From: Bin5 sp965221145
Lineage (GTDB): Bacteria; Chloroflexota; Anaerolineae; Caldilineales; Caldilineaceae
NCBI GenBank assembly: GCA_965221145.1
Contig: OZ244877.1
Coordinates: 3,224,001-3,288,000 of the forward strand
Reading direction: 5' to 3'
DNA length: 64,000 nt
The position numbers were made by a program, and so were the translations under genes. Positions 25,490 through 32,879 of this stretch are shown in pieces; the stretch's first letter is position 1, and each line of letters begins with the position of its first letter. The notes under the pieces are model-generated. The model ran no database searches. It was not told the origin of the DNA and saw only the letters and a list, made by a program, of their open reading frames with translations.

Positions 25490-26317
25490 ATGTCCGTTCT
25501 CGATAAGTTCAAACTCAATGGCCGAATCGCTCTCGTCACGGGCGGCAATCGGGGATTGGGCTGGCAGATGGCCCTGGCCCTGGCAGAAGCCGGCGCAGCG
25601 GTCGCCCTCACCAGTAGAGATCAGAGCCGCGCCGATCAGGCGGCTAGTGAGATCGCGCAGACGCTCGTGGACGCGCAGGCTTCAGGCTCCGGCGTTGGCG
25701 ATGGCGGCGCGTCGCCGGACCCGTTGGCAATGGTGCGCGGCTACGCCTGTGAAGTCAGCGACCCCGAGCAGACCGCCCAGGTCGTGCAGCAGGTGATTTC
25801 CGACTTCGGCGGCCTGCATATCTTGATCAATAACGCCGGCATCAACATTCGCGGCCCGATTGAGGAACTGCAACCGGAGGAGTTCCAACAGGTTATCGCC
25901 ACCAACGTCACGGGCGTATGGAACTTCTGCCGCGCAGCAGCCGGTCATCTGAAAGCCCAGCGGTATGGGCGCGTCATCAACATTGGGTCGACCTTGTCCA
26001 TTATCGCGCTGCCCGATCGCAGCCCCTACGCTTCCAGCAAGGGCGCGGTCCTGCAGATGACGCGCGTGCTGGCGCTGGAATGGGCGCCGTATGGCATCAC
26101 CGTCAATGCCATGCTGCCCGGCCCGTTCGCCACGGAGATGAACACAGCGCTTAAGGAGGACCCGGAGAAATACAGAGAGTTTATCTCCATTCTGCCGCTC
26201 GGACGCTGGGGCGAATTGGACGAAATCGGCGGCTTGGCCGTCTTTCTCGCCAGCGACGCGTCGAGCTACATGACGGGCGCGGGCATCACCATTGACGGGG
26301 GCTGGACGGTCCGCTAA
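25490..26317 (+). CDS. Short-chain dehydrogenase/reductase (gluconate 5-dehydrogenase-like)
   Basis: A 275-aa SDR; start at 25490 (MSVLDKFKLNGR) follows CGGAGGACCCA. Cofactor motif TGGNRGLGWQMA with Arg in LTSRDQSR suggests NADP. NNAGIN, Ser in NIGSTLSI, and YASSKGA supply the catalytic set. An insert of about 20 residues (LVDAQASGSGVGDGGASPDP) lies between beta-3 and alpha-3, which is unusual and low-complexity. The N-terminal sequence resembles gluconate or 2-deoxygluconate dehydrogenases. Divergent from the phosphatase at 24544. Confidence 0.9.
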   Translation: MSVLDKFKLNGRIALVTGGNRGLGWQMALALAEAGAAVALTSRDQSRADQAASEIAQTLVDAQASGSGVGDGGASPDPLAMVRGYACEVSDPEQTAQVVQQVISDFGGLHILINNAGINIRGPIEELQPEEFQQVIATNVTGVWNFCRAAAGHLKAQRYGRVINIGSTLSIIALPDRSPYASSKGAVLQMTRVLALEWAPYGITVNAMLPGPFATEMNTALKEDPEKYREFISILPLGRWGELDEIGGLAVFLASDASSYMTGAGITIDGGWTVR

Positions 26318-26381
26318 AGAGAAATCAGGTGGCTTCTCGCTGTTCGGTGGATCGAAAGGTGTTGGAAAATGACGCAATTTA

Positions 26382-27209
26382 GGTAGTGGTTACATATTGA
26401 CTGATAGGCACTGCAAGTTGTAGTCATGGATGAACAACTGCAAGGCCAGTTGGTGAAAGTGTTCGGACTTGGAAAAAGCCAGCGTCTTGCCCACAAATCG
26501 AGCCAAGCGTTGGCGCAGGGTGTTGTTCCAACGTTCGACGTGGGCGGTTTCGCCAGTTTCCTTGCCCACGGTGCGGTGCGTTGCGGCATCAAAGGTCAGT
26601 TGATACGCTTCCCAGAAGTCGCTGCAGGAGCAACAGGCGCGATAGCTTTGGGGGATGCGTTGGCGCAGATTGCGACAACTGTCGGCGCTACGGTCACCGA
26701 TAAAGTAGGCGACCACCTGTCGGGTGCGCCGACAAAGCGCAATCCAGAGCCAGCGTTGGTTGCGCTTTGTGCGCACAAATGACCATAATTCGTCCAGTTC
26801 CAGCAGGTCGTCTGGTTGAGCAGCCAACAAAGTTGCCTCCATCGCTGGCAACTTGGCCGCCTTTTCCTGTAGCCAACGCGCCAGCGTCGGGCGCGCCGTG
26901 CCAAAGATGCGTTCCACGCCGCGCATGCTGGCCCGTTCCTGGTAGGCTCGCAAGATCAGCTCTTTCTCTTCCTGACGATAGCCTTGCCTGGCATGCAGTG
27001 TCCCGTACTTCTTGCATCGGTGACAGTGATACTTCTGGGCGCCCTTATAATCGTGCCCATTACTGCAGATGTCTTCGCTGTTGCAATGGGGACAGCGATG
27101 TACGATAATGCTTGTGATCATGATGAGGCTCCTCCTCGTAGCTGGGTTTGTGTTTGGCGACAACCAGCCTACTGGATTGAGCCTCATCAGTCAACGTATA
27201 ACCACTACC
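26382..27209 (-). mobile_element. IS1-family insertion sequence (828 bp)
   Basis: Terminal inverted repeats read GGTAGTGGTTACATATTGAC and GGTAGTGGTTATACGTTGAC from the two outer ends, continuing to TGAT; about 21 of 24 bases agree. The transposase fills the interior and its stop lies in the left repeat. No target duplication is visible: flanks are GCAATTTA and GGATTACT. Together with the truncated gene on the right this suggests a deletion after insertion. The first nine end bases match those of the 147-bp MITE. Confidence 0.85.
26390..27121 (-). CDS. IS1-family transposase, single open frame
   Basis: A protein of about 243 aa combining the InsA and InsB parts. Start set at 27121 (MITSIIVHRCPHCN). 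An N-terminal zinc ribbon with four Cys (CPHCNSEDIC, CHRCKKY) is followed by a helix-turn-helix (RASMRGVERIFGTARPTLARWL). The catalytic DDE core has LLELDELWSFV (first Asp), FIGDRSADS (second) and the terminal block AHVERWNNTLRQRLARFVGK with Glu. Classical IS1 needs a frameshift to make this product; here it is one frame, as in the archaeal and Chloroflexi-type members. Apparently intact. Confidence 0.9.
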   Translation of the reverse strand: MITSIIVHRCPHCNSEDICSNGHDYKGAQKYHCHRCKKYGTLHARQGYRQEEKELILRAYQERASMRGVERIFGTARPTLARWLQEKAAKLPAMEATLLAAQPDDLLELDELWSFVRTKRNQRWLWIALCRRTRQVVAYFIGDRSADSCRNLRQRIPQSYRACCSCSDFWEAYQLTFDAATHRTVGKETGETAHVERWNNTLRQRLARFVGKTLAFSKSEHFHQLALQLFIHDYNLQCLSVNM

Positions 27210-27323
27210 GGATTACTGTCTGCTAAGGAAAGGCGGGAGTTGGAGGAGCTGGAAGAAATTGAGAACTTAGTCATCATGCTTAAGGCCGAGATTGCCACAG
27301 GACTCAGCGCCAGTCAGGAATAG
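27210..27323 (+). pseudogene. 5'-truncated small gene upstream of the HNH gene
   Basis: The last 37 codons of a frame ending TAG at 27321-27323 (LLSAKERRELEELEEIENL..., then EIATGLSASQE). The acidic helical pattern is like the small proteins often found before HNH endonucleases. The frame continues upstream only inside the IS1 element, so the original N-terminus is gone; an ATG in the IS at 27117 or 27120 could restart translation. The HNH gene begins 3 bp later. Function unknown. Confidence 0.5.
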
Positions 27324-27326
27324 TCG

Positions 27327-27734
27327 ATGACTGTTGGCATTCCGGTTGCGTTGCGAACCGCTGTGCGCGAGCTTGCGCAGGACTGTTGTGAGTATTGTCT
27401 GCTTCCCCAATCAGCAACTCTCCACAGGCACGAGCCGGATCACAGCGTTCCCCGTCAGCACGGCGGGGCTACAGTCCTTGGCAACCTTGCCCTGACCTGC
27501 ATGCGATGCAATCGCTGCAAGGGACCCAATGTTAGGTCATTCGATCCGCAGTCCGGTCTGTTGACTGCCTTCTTCAATCCCCGCAGTCAGATGTGGGAGG
27601 ACCACTTTCGGTACGAGAAAGGATTCCATCATCCTCTTACTCCAGAAGCGCGCGTTACTGTGCGGATCTTGCGTATGAATGAACCAAAACGGGTCGTTGA
27701 TCGTCATCGACTGAAGTTGGCGGGACTCTATTAG
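27327..27734 (+). CDS. HNH endonuclease family protein
   Basis: A 135-aa protein. The HNH core is CEYCLLPQSATL...HEPDHSVPRQHGGATVLGNLALTCMRCNRCKG, with paired CxxC zinc ligands and the central His-Asn-His arrangement. The last codon TAT is followed by TAG supplied by the inserted element. Before insertion the frame would have continued Ile-Pro-His-Thr and stopped at TGA, so only four residues were lost. It probably remains functional. Preceded by a truncated small gene and IS1. A role in restriction or mobile DNA is possible but unproven. Confidence 0.85.
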   Translation: MTVGIPVALRTAVRELAQDCCEYCLLPQSATLHRHEPDHSVPRQHGGATVLGNLALTCMRCNRCKGPNVRSFDPQSGLLTAFFNPRSQMWEDHFRYEKGFHHPLTPEARVTVRILRMNEPKRVVDRHRLKLAGLY

Positions 27735-28776
27735 GAGTTACGCAGTTGGGCATATCGGGTGTAAGATGGGGGAATGAACCCACCCAAAGTAAGCGAATGT
27801 GATTACATAGATTTTCTCATCGGTAGTCCGCGAGTGTACAGTTGCACAGAAGCAGCCCGCGTCCAACCGGATGAAGAAGACGGTCCAGCCCACGATGCGG
27901 TGACACGCTTGCTCCAGCGTTTGTCTGTAACCACAGACCGCTTGTGGCAAGAAGCCAGGCAGCAAGTTGACCTGACGCGGGGCGTGCTGGTCGTTGACGA
28001 CAGCACGCTGGATAAGATGTATAGCCGCAAAATTGAACTGGTGACACGGCATTGGTCTGGCAAACACAAGCGGGTGGTGTCGGGCATCAATCTGGTGACC
28101 TTGCTATGGAGTGATGGTGAACGCTGCATTCCGGTTGATTATCGGATTTACAACAAAAAAGAAGATGGTCTGACCAAGAATGACCATTTTCGCCATAGGC
28201 TGCAAAGTGCGCATGCGCGCGGTTTTCGTCCTGAATGTGTCTGTTTCGATAGTTGGTACGCCAGTTTGAAGAATCTGAAACGGGTCAGGCAGCTGTTTGG
28301 ACGCTGGCTGACTCGTCTGAAAGCGGACCGGCAGGTCAATCCGGACAATACCCGTAATCGTGCCTTGCGTTCGGTCGATCTGGCGGCAACGGGCAGTATT
28401 GTGCATCTGAAAGGGTTTGGCTTCATTCGGGTGTTCAAGATCGTGGCAACAAACAACCACATTGAATACTGGGCCAGCAATGACGTACAGATGACCGACC
28501 TGACCCGCCTCAACTTTGCGCAGTTGAGTTGGATGATCGAAACCTATCACCGCGGCATCAAACAATTTTGTGGCATTGAACGCTGTCAGGCTCGTTCCGC
28601 AAGCGCGCAACGGAATCATATTGAACTGGCTTTGCGCGCTTTTCTCCGCCTTGAATATCATTCTTTCGTGCGCGGCCGTAGCTGGTTTGAGACCAAAATT
28701 TCGATTATTCGAGATGCTGTGCGCGCCTATTTAGCTCACCCTACTTATGTCTTTTGAGCCAACTGCGTAAGTCCTA
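27732..28776 (+). mobile_element. IS4/IS701-like insertion sequence (1045 bp) with 5-bp target duplication
   Basis: Ends are TAGGAGTTACGCAGTTGG (27732-27749) and the inverse of TAGGACTTACGCAGTTGG (28759-28776), differing at one base. The pentamer TCTAT flanks both sides (27727-27731 and 28777-28781). One transposase occupies 27774-28757. The first three bases TAG serve as stop codon of the HNH gene. Confidence 0.88.
27774..28757 (+). CDS. DDE transposase, IS4/IS701-like
   Basis: A 327-aa transposase with the RNase-H-like DDE core: first Asp in GVLVVDDSTLDKMY, second in CVCFDSWYASLKNL, and Glu in WMIETYHRGIKQFCGIERC (the Y-[1]-R...E-type signature of the IS4 clade). N-terminal region (YIDFLIGSPRVYSCTEAAR) is shared with IS701-like proteins. 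Length is a little shorter than most IS4 enzymes. It ends 19 bp before the right end of the element. The intact frame and near-identical ends suggest recent activity. Exact subfamily uncertain. Confidence 0.85.
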   Translation: MNPPKVSECDYIDFLIGSPRVYSCTEAARVQPDEEDGPAHDAVTRLLQRLSVTTDRLWQEARQQVDLTRGVLVVDDSTLDKMYSRKIELVTRHWSGKHKRVVSGINLVTLLWSDGERCIPVDYRIYNKKEDGLTKNDHFRHRLQSAHARGFRPECVCFDSWYASLKNLKRVRQLFGRWLTRLKADRQVNPDNTRNRALRSVDLAATGSIVHLKGFGFIRVFKIVATNNHIEYWASNDVQMTDLTRLNFAQLSWMIETYHRGIKQFCGIERCQARSASAQRNHIELALRAFLRLEYHSFVRGRSWFETKISIIRDAVRAYLAHPTYVF

Positions 28777-28811
28777 TCTATATTCCTCATACATGAACGA
28801 AAGGGCGCGTC

Positions 28812-29945
28812 GTGAAAATCCAATCCATCTCCACTGTCATTGTTCGCGTCAATCATCGGGGCGATTGGCTGCATGTTGTCGTGGAAACCGACGCGGGGAT
28901 CACCGGCGTCGGCGAGGCGAGCCATAGCAGCAACGACGCGCTCTGCGTAGCGGCAGTGGACCAGTTTGCCCAGGCTCTTGTGGGCGAAGACCCGCGCCAG
29001 ATTGCCCGAATCCGCCAGATGCTGCGCCACAGAAATGGCGGCCTGTTCTACAACACGGCGCTGAGCGGACTGGAGCAGGCGCTGTGGGACGTTTTGGCGC
29101 AGTCGCTCGGCGTGCCGCTGCATGTTCTGTTCGGCGGGGCTGTGCGCGATCGTCTGCGGTTGTACGCGAATATCAACCGGCATGTCCAGGATCGCACACC
29201 GGCAGGTTTCGCGCGCGCGGCGCAACAGGCCGCAGGCGAAGGCTTTACCGCCATCAAAATGGCCCCGTTCGACGAGTTGCGCCACCCTTATCGCTACCGC
29301 ACCGGCCCCAATGCGGACTGGCGCGCCGGCGTCGCGCGGGTGCGCGCGGTGCGTAAGGCGATCGGCGACGATGTCGAACTGGCGGTGGATTGCCACAGCC
29401 GCATGGAAGTATCGGAAGCGGTTATCGTGGGGCAGGAGCTTGCGGACGTTGATCTGTTCTGGTATGAAGAACCGGTTTCCTATACCGATCCGGAGGGCCT
29501 GGCCGCGGTGGCCGCGCGCGTTCCGCAGCCGATCGCCTCTGCGGAGAGTATCTACGGCATCGAAGGCTTTCGTCCCTTCACTGCCGAGCGTTGCGTGGAT
29601 GTGATCATGCCAGACGTCAAACATTGCGGCGGCATCCTGGAATTGAACGAAATTGCGGCGGCCGCGCGTATGAAGCAGGTGCTGGTCGCTCCTCACAATC
29701 CGGCCGGGCCGCTCTCGACCGCGGCCACTGCGCAGGCAGCCTCCACCTGGCCCAACTTCTACATTCTGGAGTATGCCTGGGGTGAGGTCGATTGGCGCCC
29801 CGAACTGCTGACGCCGCCGGAGCGCATTGAAGCCGGACATCTTCTACTTTCACACGAGCCGGGTGTGGGCCATCGGCTCAATCCGCAGATTGTGGAGGCG
29901 TTCCGCAGCGCGGGCGCCAACAGCGCAGATTCTTCAAAGGTATAG
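28812..29945 (+). CDS. Enolase-superfamily (mandelate racemase type) protein
   Basis: A 377-aa protein with a GTG start at 28812 preceded by GAAAGGGCG. N-terminal cap (MKIQSISTVIVRVNHRGDWLHVVVETDAG) and barrel. Metal ligands: Asp in LAVDCHSRMEV, Glu in FWYEEPVSYTDPEG, Glu in PIASAESIYG; base candidates are Lys in FTAIKMAPFD and His in VAPHNPAGPLSTAA. The CHSR and PHNP patterns again favour an acid-sugar dehydratase over a cycloisomerase or o-succinylbenzoate synthase. An upstream insertion sequence ends 35 bp before the start and may alter its transcription. Paralogue-level relative of the 12472 gene, but not close. Confidence 0.82.
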   Translation: MKIQSISTVIVRVNHRGDWLHVVVETDAGITGVGEASHSSNDALCVAAVDQFAQALVGEDPRQIARIRQMLRHRNGGLFYNTALSGLEQALWDVLAQSLGVPLHVLFGGAVRDRLRLYANINRHVQDRTPAGFARAAQQAAGEGFTAIKMAPFDELRHPYRYRTGPNADWRAGVARVRAVRKAIGDDVELAVDCHSRMEVSEAVIVGQELADVDLFWYEEPVSYTDPEGLAAVAARVPQPIASAESIYGIEGFRPFTAERCVDVIMPDVKHCGGILELNEIAAAARMKQVLVAPHNPAGPLSTAATAQAASTWPNFYILEYAWGEVDWRPELLTPPERIEAGHLLLSHEPGVGHRLNPQIVEAFRSAGANSADSSKV

Positions 29946-30020
29946 TTTGGATAGACGCCGGACTTTCTTTGGCTTCGAAGGTCTTGGCACAACTCTCCAA
30001 AAGAGCATGGCTTTTCCTTC

Positions 30021-30821
30021 CTATGCCGATCCTCTCTCGACTGCCAACCAGTCGATCTCCAGCCATTGGGACTCTTCCTTCGCCACTGTTCCCCAGCGGA
30101 AATGACCCCAGGGCGCAATCTGCAAGTACTGATTGTCCAGCCAGAGAACCAGCCCAAGCGGGCCTGCGGGCGCATGGGATGTTTGCGACAGCGAGCAGCC
30201 ATCCAGCAGAAAGCGCACATGCTCTCGCTGCCAATCGATGGTGTAGATGTGCCAGTCCCGCATGGCGACGGGCAGCAGTAGGTCCGTAATGCCAGCCGCT
30301 CGCTGGCCCGCGCGCCACAGCCAAGCAGAGAAAAGGGGAAGGCGCATCAGCGGCGCTGCGAGAGCGAGAAAGGGTGCCGACGCAAGGAAACGGCGCGTGC
30401 GAGCGTCAATGACCGACGCCTTCCACCCCCAGCCGGGATGATCAGGCGCAAGGCGCATGTCGGCATCCGGCCCGGCATAGAAGAACCAGAGCGCCTGGGG
30501 CAGCGCGGGCGGATGCAGGCCGCTCATGCGAAAGGGATCGTTCCAGAAGCCGAAGCCTGCCGTCCCGGTCAGTTGGCCGCTGTCGTGGGAAAAGCGGGCG
30601 CGCACCGTGAGGCGCAGAGGAGGTCGCCAAAGAAAATCCGCGCGAGCCAGACCCTCGTAGTCGTCGATCTGCGCGTTGGTGTAGTCGCGGGCAGATGCCC
30701 CGCGATTCCCCAGGCGTAGACCGCTCTCGACTATCAGGATAGATCCTGTTCCACTCGTTGATTGCCGCCAGTGTGAGCGCAGTCCGTCGGCAAATCGCGC
30801 AAAGAATTCGGGCTGGCTCAT
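30021..30821 (-). CDS. Concanavalin-like (GH16/laminin-G fold) protein, hypothetical
   Basis: A 266-aa protein; start at 30821 (MSQPEFFARF) overlaps the stop of the methyltransferase in ATGA. Beta-rich with segments like RLTVRARFSHDSGQLTGTAGFGFWNDPF, and MRDWHIYTIDWQREHVRFLLDG, the latter typical of GH16-type jelly rolls. The catalytic EXDXXE motif of GH16 is not seen, so it is more likely a binding or unassigned fold member. A hydrophobic stretch (ASAPFLALAAPLMRLPLF) sits mid-protein. Translationally coupled to the methyltransferase, so a joint role is probable but unknown. Confidence 0.6.
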   Translation of the reverse strand: MSQPEFFARFADGLRSHWRQSTSGTGSILIVESGLRLGNRGASARDYTNAQIDDYEGLARADFLWRPPLRLTVRARFSHDSGQLTGTAGFGFWNDPFRMSGLHPPALPQALWFFYAGPDADMRLAPDHPGWGWKASVIDARTRRFLASAPFLALAAPLMRLPLFSAWLWRAGQRAAGITDLLLPVAMRDWHIYTIDWQREHVRFLLDGCSLSQTSHAPAGPLGLVLWLDNQYLQIAPWGHFRWGTVAKEESQWLEIDWLAVERGSA

Positions 30822-31441
30822 CTGTGCGCTTGCTTCTCCGCCACGATGATCAGTGGCCGCACCGGCCCCCGCCCGATATGATGTTCCGTCCAAGTTAGCT
30901 CAGCCGTCTGAAACGCAGCGTCGAGCTTTGCGAAGGCAGCCGGTGGAGAAGGAAAGATCAGTTGGAACAGGAAGCGCAACAGTGGCTCCGGCTTAGTCAG
31001 AGTTACCTCCACAACGATCAGCCTGCCGCCGGGCCGCAAGCAGCGGGCGAATTCCAGATGAGCGCGCCGGTCGAGTATGAACGATGCAGGGAATGTGCTG
31101 ACGATGGAATCGAATACGTTGTCGGCGAAAGGCAGCTGCTGCGCGATGCCCTGAACACGGGGAACGGAATGCTCTCGTGTTCGCAGCTTCTGCTCGCTGA
31201 TGCGTTGCATCGCAGCGGATGGTTCGATACCAATGACCTGCCTCTGACCGCTTCGCAGGAGGGGCAGCAACTCTGCCGTGCCAAACCCTACCTCCAGCAC
31301 ACGATCGCCGCGGACAAAAGGCAGCGCCGCCCGCCGCCAATTGTTCCAGCGGCCCATACTGACAGCCCAACTCACCGAGTCATAGGCCCAGGCCAGCTGG
31401 TTGTAGAGAAGCCGGTAGAGAAGGATGTAGATTGAACGCAT
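30818..31441 (-). CDS. Class I SAM-dependent methyltransferase
   Basis: A 207-aa Rossmann methyltransferase of the UbiE/COQ5-like type. Motif I is VLEVGFGTAELLPLL, the acidic residue ending beta-2 is in VIGIEPSAAM, motif II-III region PFADNVFDSIVSTFPASF, and the post-motif LRPGGRLIVVEVTL. The N-terminus (MRSIYILLYRLLYNQLAWAYDSVSW) could anchor or be a helix. The stop overlaps the start of the jelly-roll gene (ATGA). Substrate is not determined; menaquinone methylation (MenG) is a possible alternative, but the gene lies far from the men cluster. Confidence 0.82.
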   Translation of the reverse strand: MRSIYILLYRLLYNQLAWAYDSVSWAVSMGRWNNWRRAALPFVRGDRVLEVGFGTAELLPLLRSGQRQVIGIEPSAAMQRISEQKLRTREHSVPRVQGIAQQLPFADNVFDSIVSTFPASFILDRRAHLEFARCLRPGGRLIVVEVTLTKPEPLLRFLFQLIFPSPPAAFAKLDAAFQTAELTWTEHHIGRGPVRPLIIVAEKQAHR

Positions 31442-31552
31442 GGAGCAACTCGGCCCGATTTCTGCACGGGCGACAGCACAGATCGGGCTTCGTCTTGTCC
31501 TGTCATGAGGCCAGAAGGCGCAAGCGTTGCGCGTCGCGTAGCAGCCCCTTCG

Positions 31553-32413
31553 TCAGGCGAACAGGGGCGTCATGCTCCGCTCCGCCATCATCGCCGCCAT
31601 CTCTTCATCGCTGGGGCCGCTGCCGTCGAACCGGCTGGCTGCGTCGAGAATTTTTGGCAGCAAGTTGATGTCACCGGTCGTGTTGAGAAACAGGTCCTCC
31701 TGGGCCAGGATCCAGTGGACGGCGCGGTCGATGTCCGCCTGCTCTTCAAGCGGTTGGTACCATGTGCGGCGACTCTTGGGCGTCGTACCCCAGGGGCCTC
31801 GCACCAGAGATTTTATCGTTTGAACGGCGATGCCGCGCGCGCGCGCCAGGCCGACGACGCGATCAAAGTCATCCGCATACTTACTGTTCTGCTTCATCTG
31901 GATGTTCCAGGGAAGCAGGATCGAGTCAAAGTCGAACGCTTGCAGGCTGCGGTGGTGAAACGCCGCGATGTTGAGTCCGTGTCCTGTCACGCCGATATAC
32001 TTGACCAGCCCTTGATCGCGGGCCTCCTTCGCGGCCTCCAACGCGCCGTTTTCGCCCATGGCCGTCTCCCAATCGTCCGGGTGGCCCAGATTGTGGAACT
32101 GGATCAGGTCTATGCTGTCCACGCGCATCCGTTCCAGGGAGCGATGAATCTGGGCCTTGGCGGCTGCATAGTCGCGTTCGCCGGTCTTGGTCGCCAGGAA
32201 GAATCGGTCCCGATGCTTTTGCAGCGGCGGGCCGAGCCGGTCCTCCGCCTCGCCGTACGAGGCGGCGGTGTCGATATGATTGACGCCATAGTCCAGCAGC
32301 AAATCAATGGCGCTGTCGGCTTCGGCCTGCGTGACGTTGCCGACGGCGACCGCGCCGAAAAGGGTAACGGAGCTACTATGACCAGTGCGGCCAAAGAGTC
32401 GTTGCGGAATCAT
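31553..32413 (-). CDS. Aldo/keto reductase
   Basis: A 286-aa TIM-barrel NADPH-dependent reductase. The catalytic tetrad is visible: Asp in NHIDTAASYGEAE, Tyr in the same motif, Lys in FFLATKTGER and His in LIQFHNLG. The C-terminal part (DLFLNTTGDINLLPKIL) differs from typical NADPH-binding ends, and sits within the small AKR subfamily seen in Chloroflexi. It follows the nudix/larC group on the same strand, 34 bp after the end of the nudix gene. Carbonyl substrate unknown. Confidence 0.88.
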   Translation of the reverse strand: MIPQRLFGRTGHSSSVTLFGAVAVGNVTQAEADSAIDLLLDYGVNHIDTAASYGEAEDRLGPPLQKHRDRFFLATKTGERDYAAAKAQIHRSLERMRVDSIDLIQFHNLGHPDDWETAMGENGALEAAKEARDQGLVKYIGVTGHGLNIAAFHHRSLQAFDFDSILLPWNIQMKQNSKYADDFDRVVGLARARGIAVQTIKSLVRGPWGTTPKSRRTWYQPLEEQADIDRAVHWILAQEDLFLNTTGDINLLPKILDAASRFDGSGPSDEEMAAMMAERSMTPLFA

Positions 32414-32447
32414 GGTGGGTTCTCCTTGCGGTATCGTAAAGGCAATT

Positions 32448-32879
32448 TCAAGGGATGGCTTCGTCTTCCGGTAATTGGCGGCGGACGAATTTCAATGCGC
32501 GGTGAAAATCTGGATGCCAGTTGTTGTCAGGCGGTTGGTTCAGTTCGTGCCAAAAAAAGGCGAAAAGGTGTCCCCCGTCATCCTGCGTAAAGAAAGTCCA
32601 TTGGTCCTTGAGCGGTCGTGGAACGCGACACAGGAAGAAGCGCCAATGTTGCGCTACCTGACGAAGTGTCATCTGGCCAAGCGGTCTGACAATGGCGGCA
32701 TCCCCGATGCCGGACTCCTCGGCCAGTTCACGCAGCGCGGCATCCTGCGGCCTTTCGCCATCTTCCAGCTTGCCTTTGACCAACTGTGTGCCGGCCTGGG
32801 GGTGGCGGAAGGCCAGAATCTCAAGCCTTTCTCGCCGACGAAGGACGATGGGAACGACTTTATGCACCTGTTTCGCCAT
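32448..32879 (-). CDS. Small Nudix hydrolase
   Basis: A 143-aa protein; start at 32879 (MAKQVHKVVPIVL) has GGGGAGG upstream and lies inside the end of larC, overlapping it by 20 bp. The Nudix box is GKLEDGERPQDAALRELAEESGI, with metal-binding RELAEE. N-terminal VVPIVLRRRERLEILAFRHP and C-terminal DGGHLFAFFWHEL complete the fold. It likely hydrolyses a nucleoside-diphosphate derivative. Overlap with larC suggests an accessory or housekeeping role next to nickel-pincer cofactor synthesis, which consumes nicotinic acid adenine dinucleotide; a link is only inferred. Confidence 0.85.
   Translation of the reverse strand: MAKQVHKVVPIVLRRRERLEILAFRHPQAGTQLVKGKLEDGERPQDAALRELAEESGIGDAAIVRPLGQMTLRQVAQHWRFFLCRVPRPLKDQWTFFTQDDGGHLFAFFWHELNQPPDNNWHPDFHRALKFVRRQLPEDEAIP

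Noticed and set aside
12472..29945. The two enolase-superfamily genes (12472-13611 and 28812-29945) as menC
   Set aside because: Both carry the His-containing metal motif and HNP base motif of sugar-acid dehydratases, and they are far from the men genes.
30818..31441. The methyltransferase as MenG (menaquinone methylase)
   Set aside because: It is a generic class I methyltransferase 16 kb from the men cluster and coupled to an unrelated gene; assignment would be guesswork.
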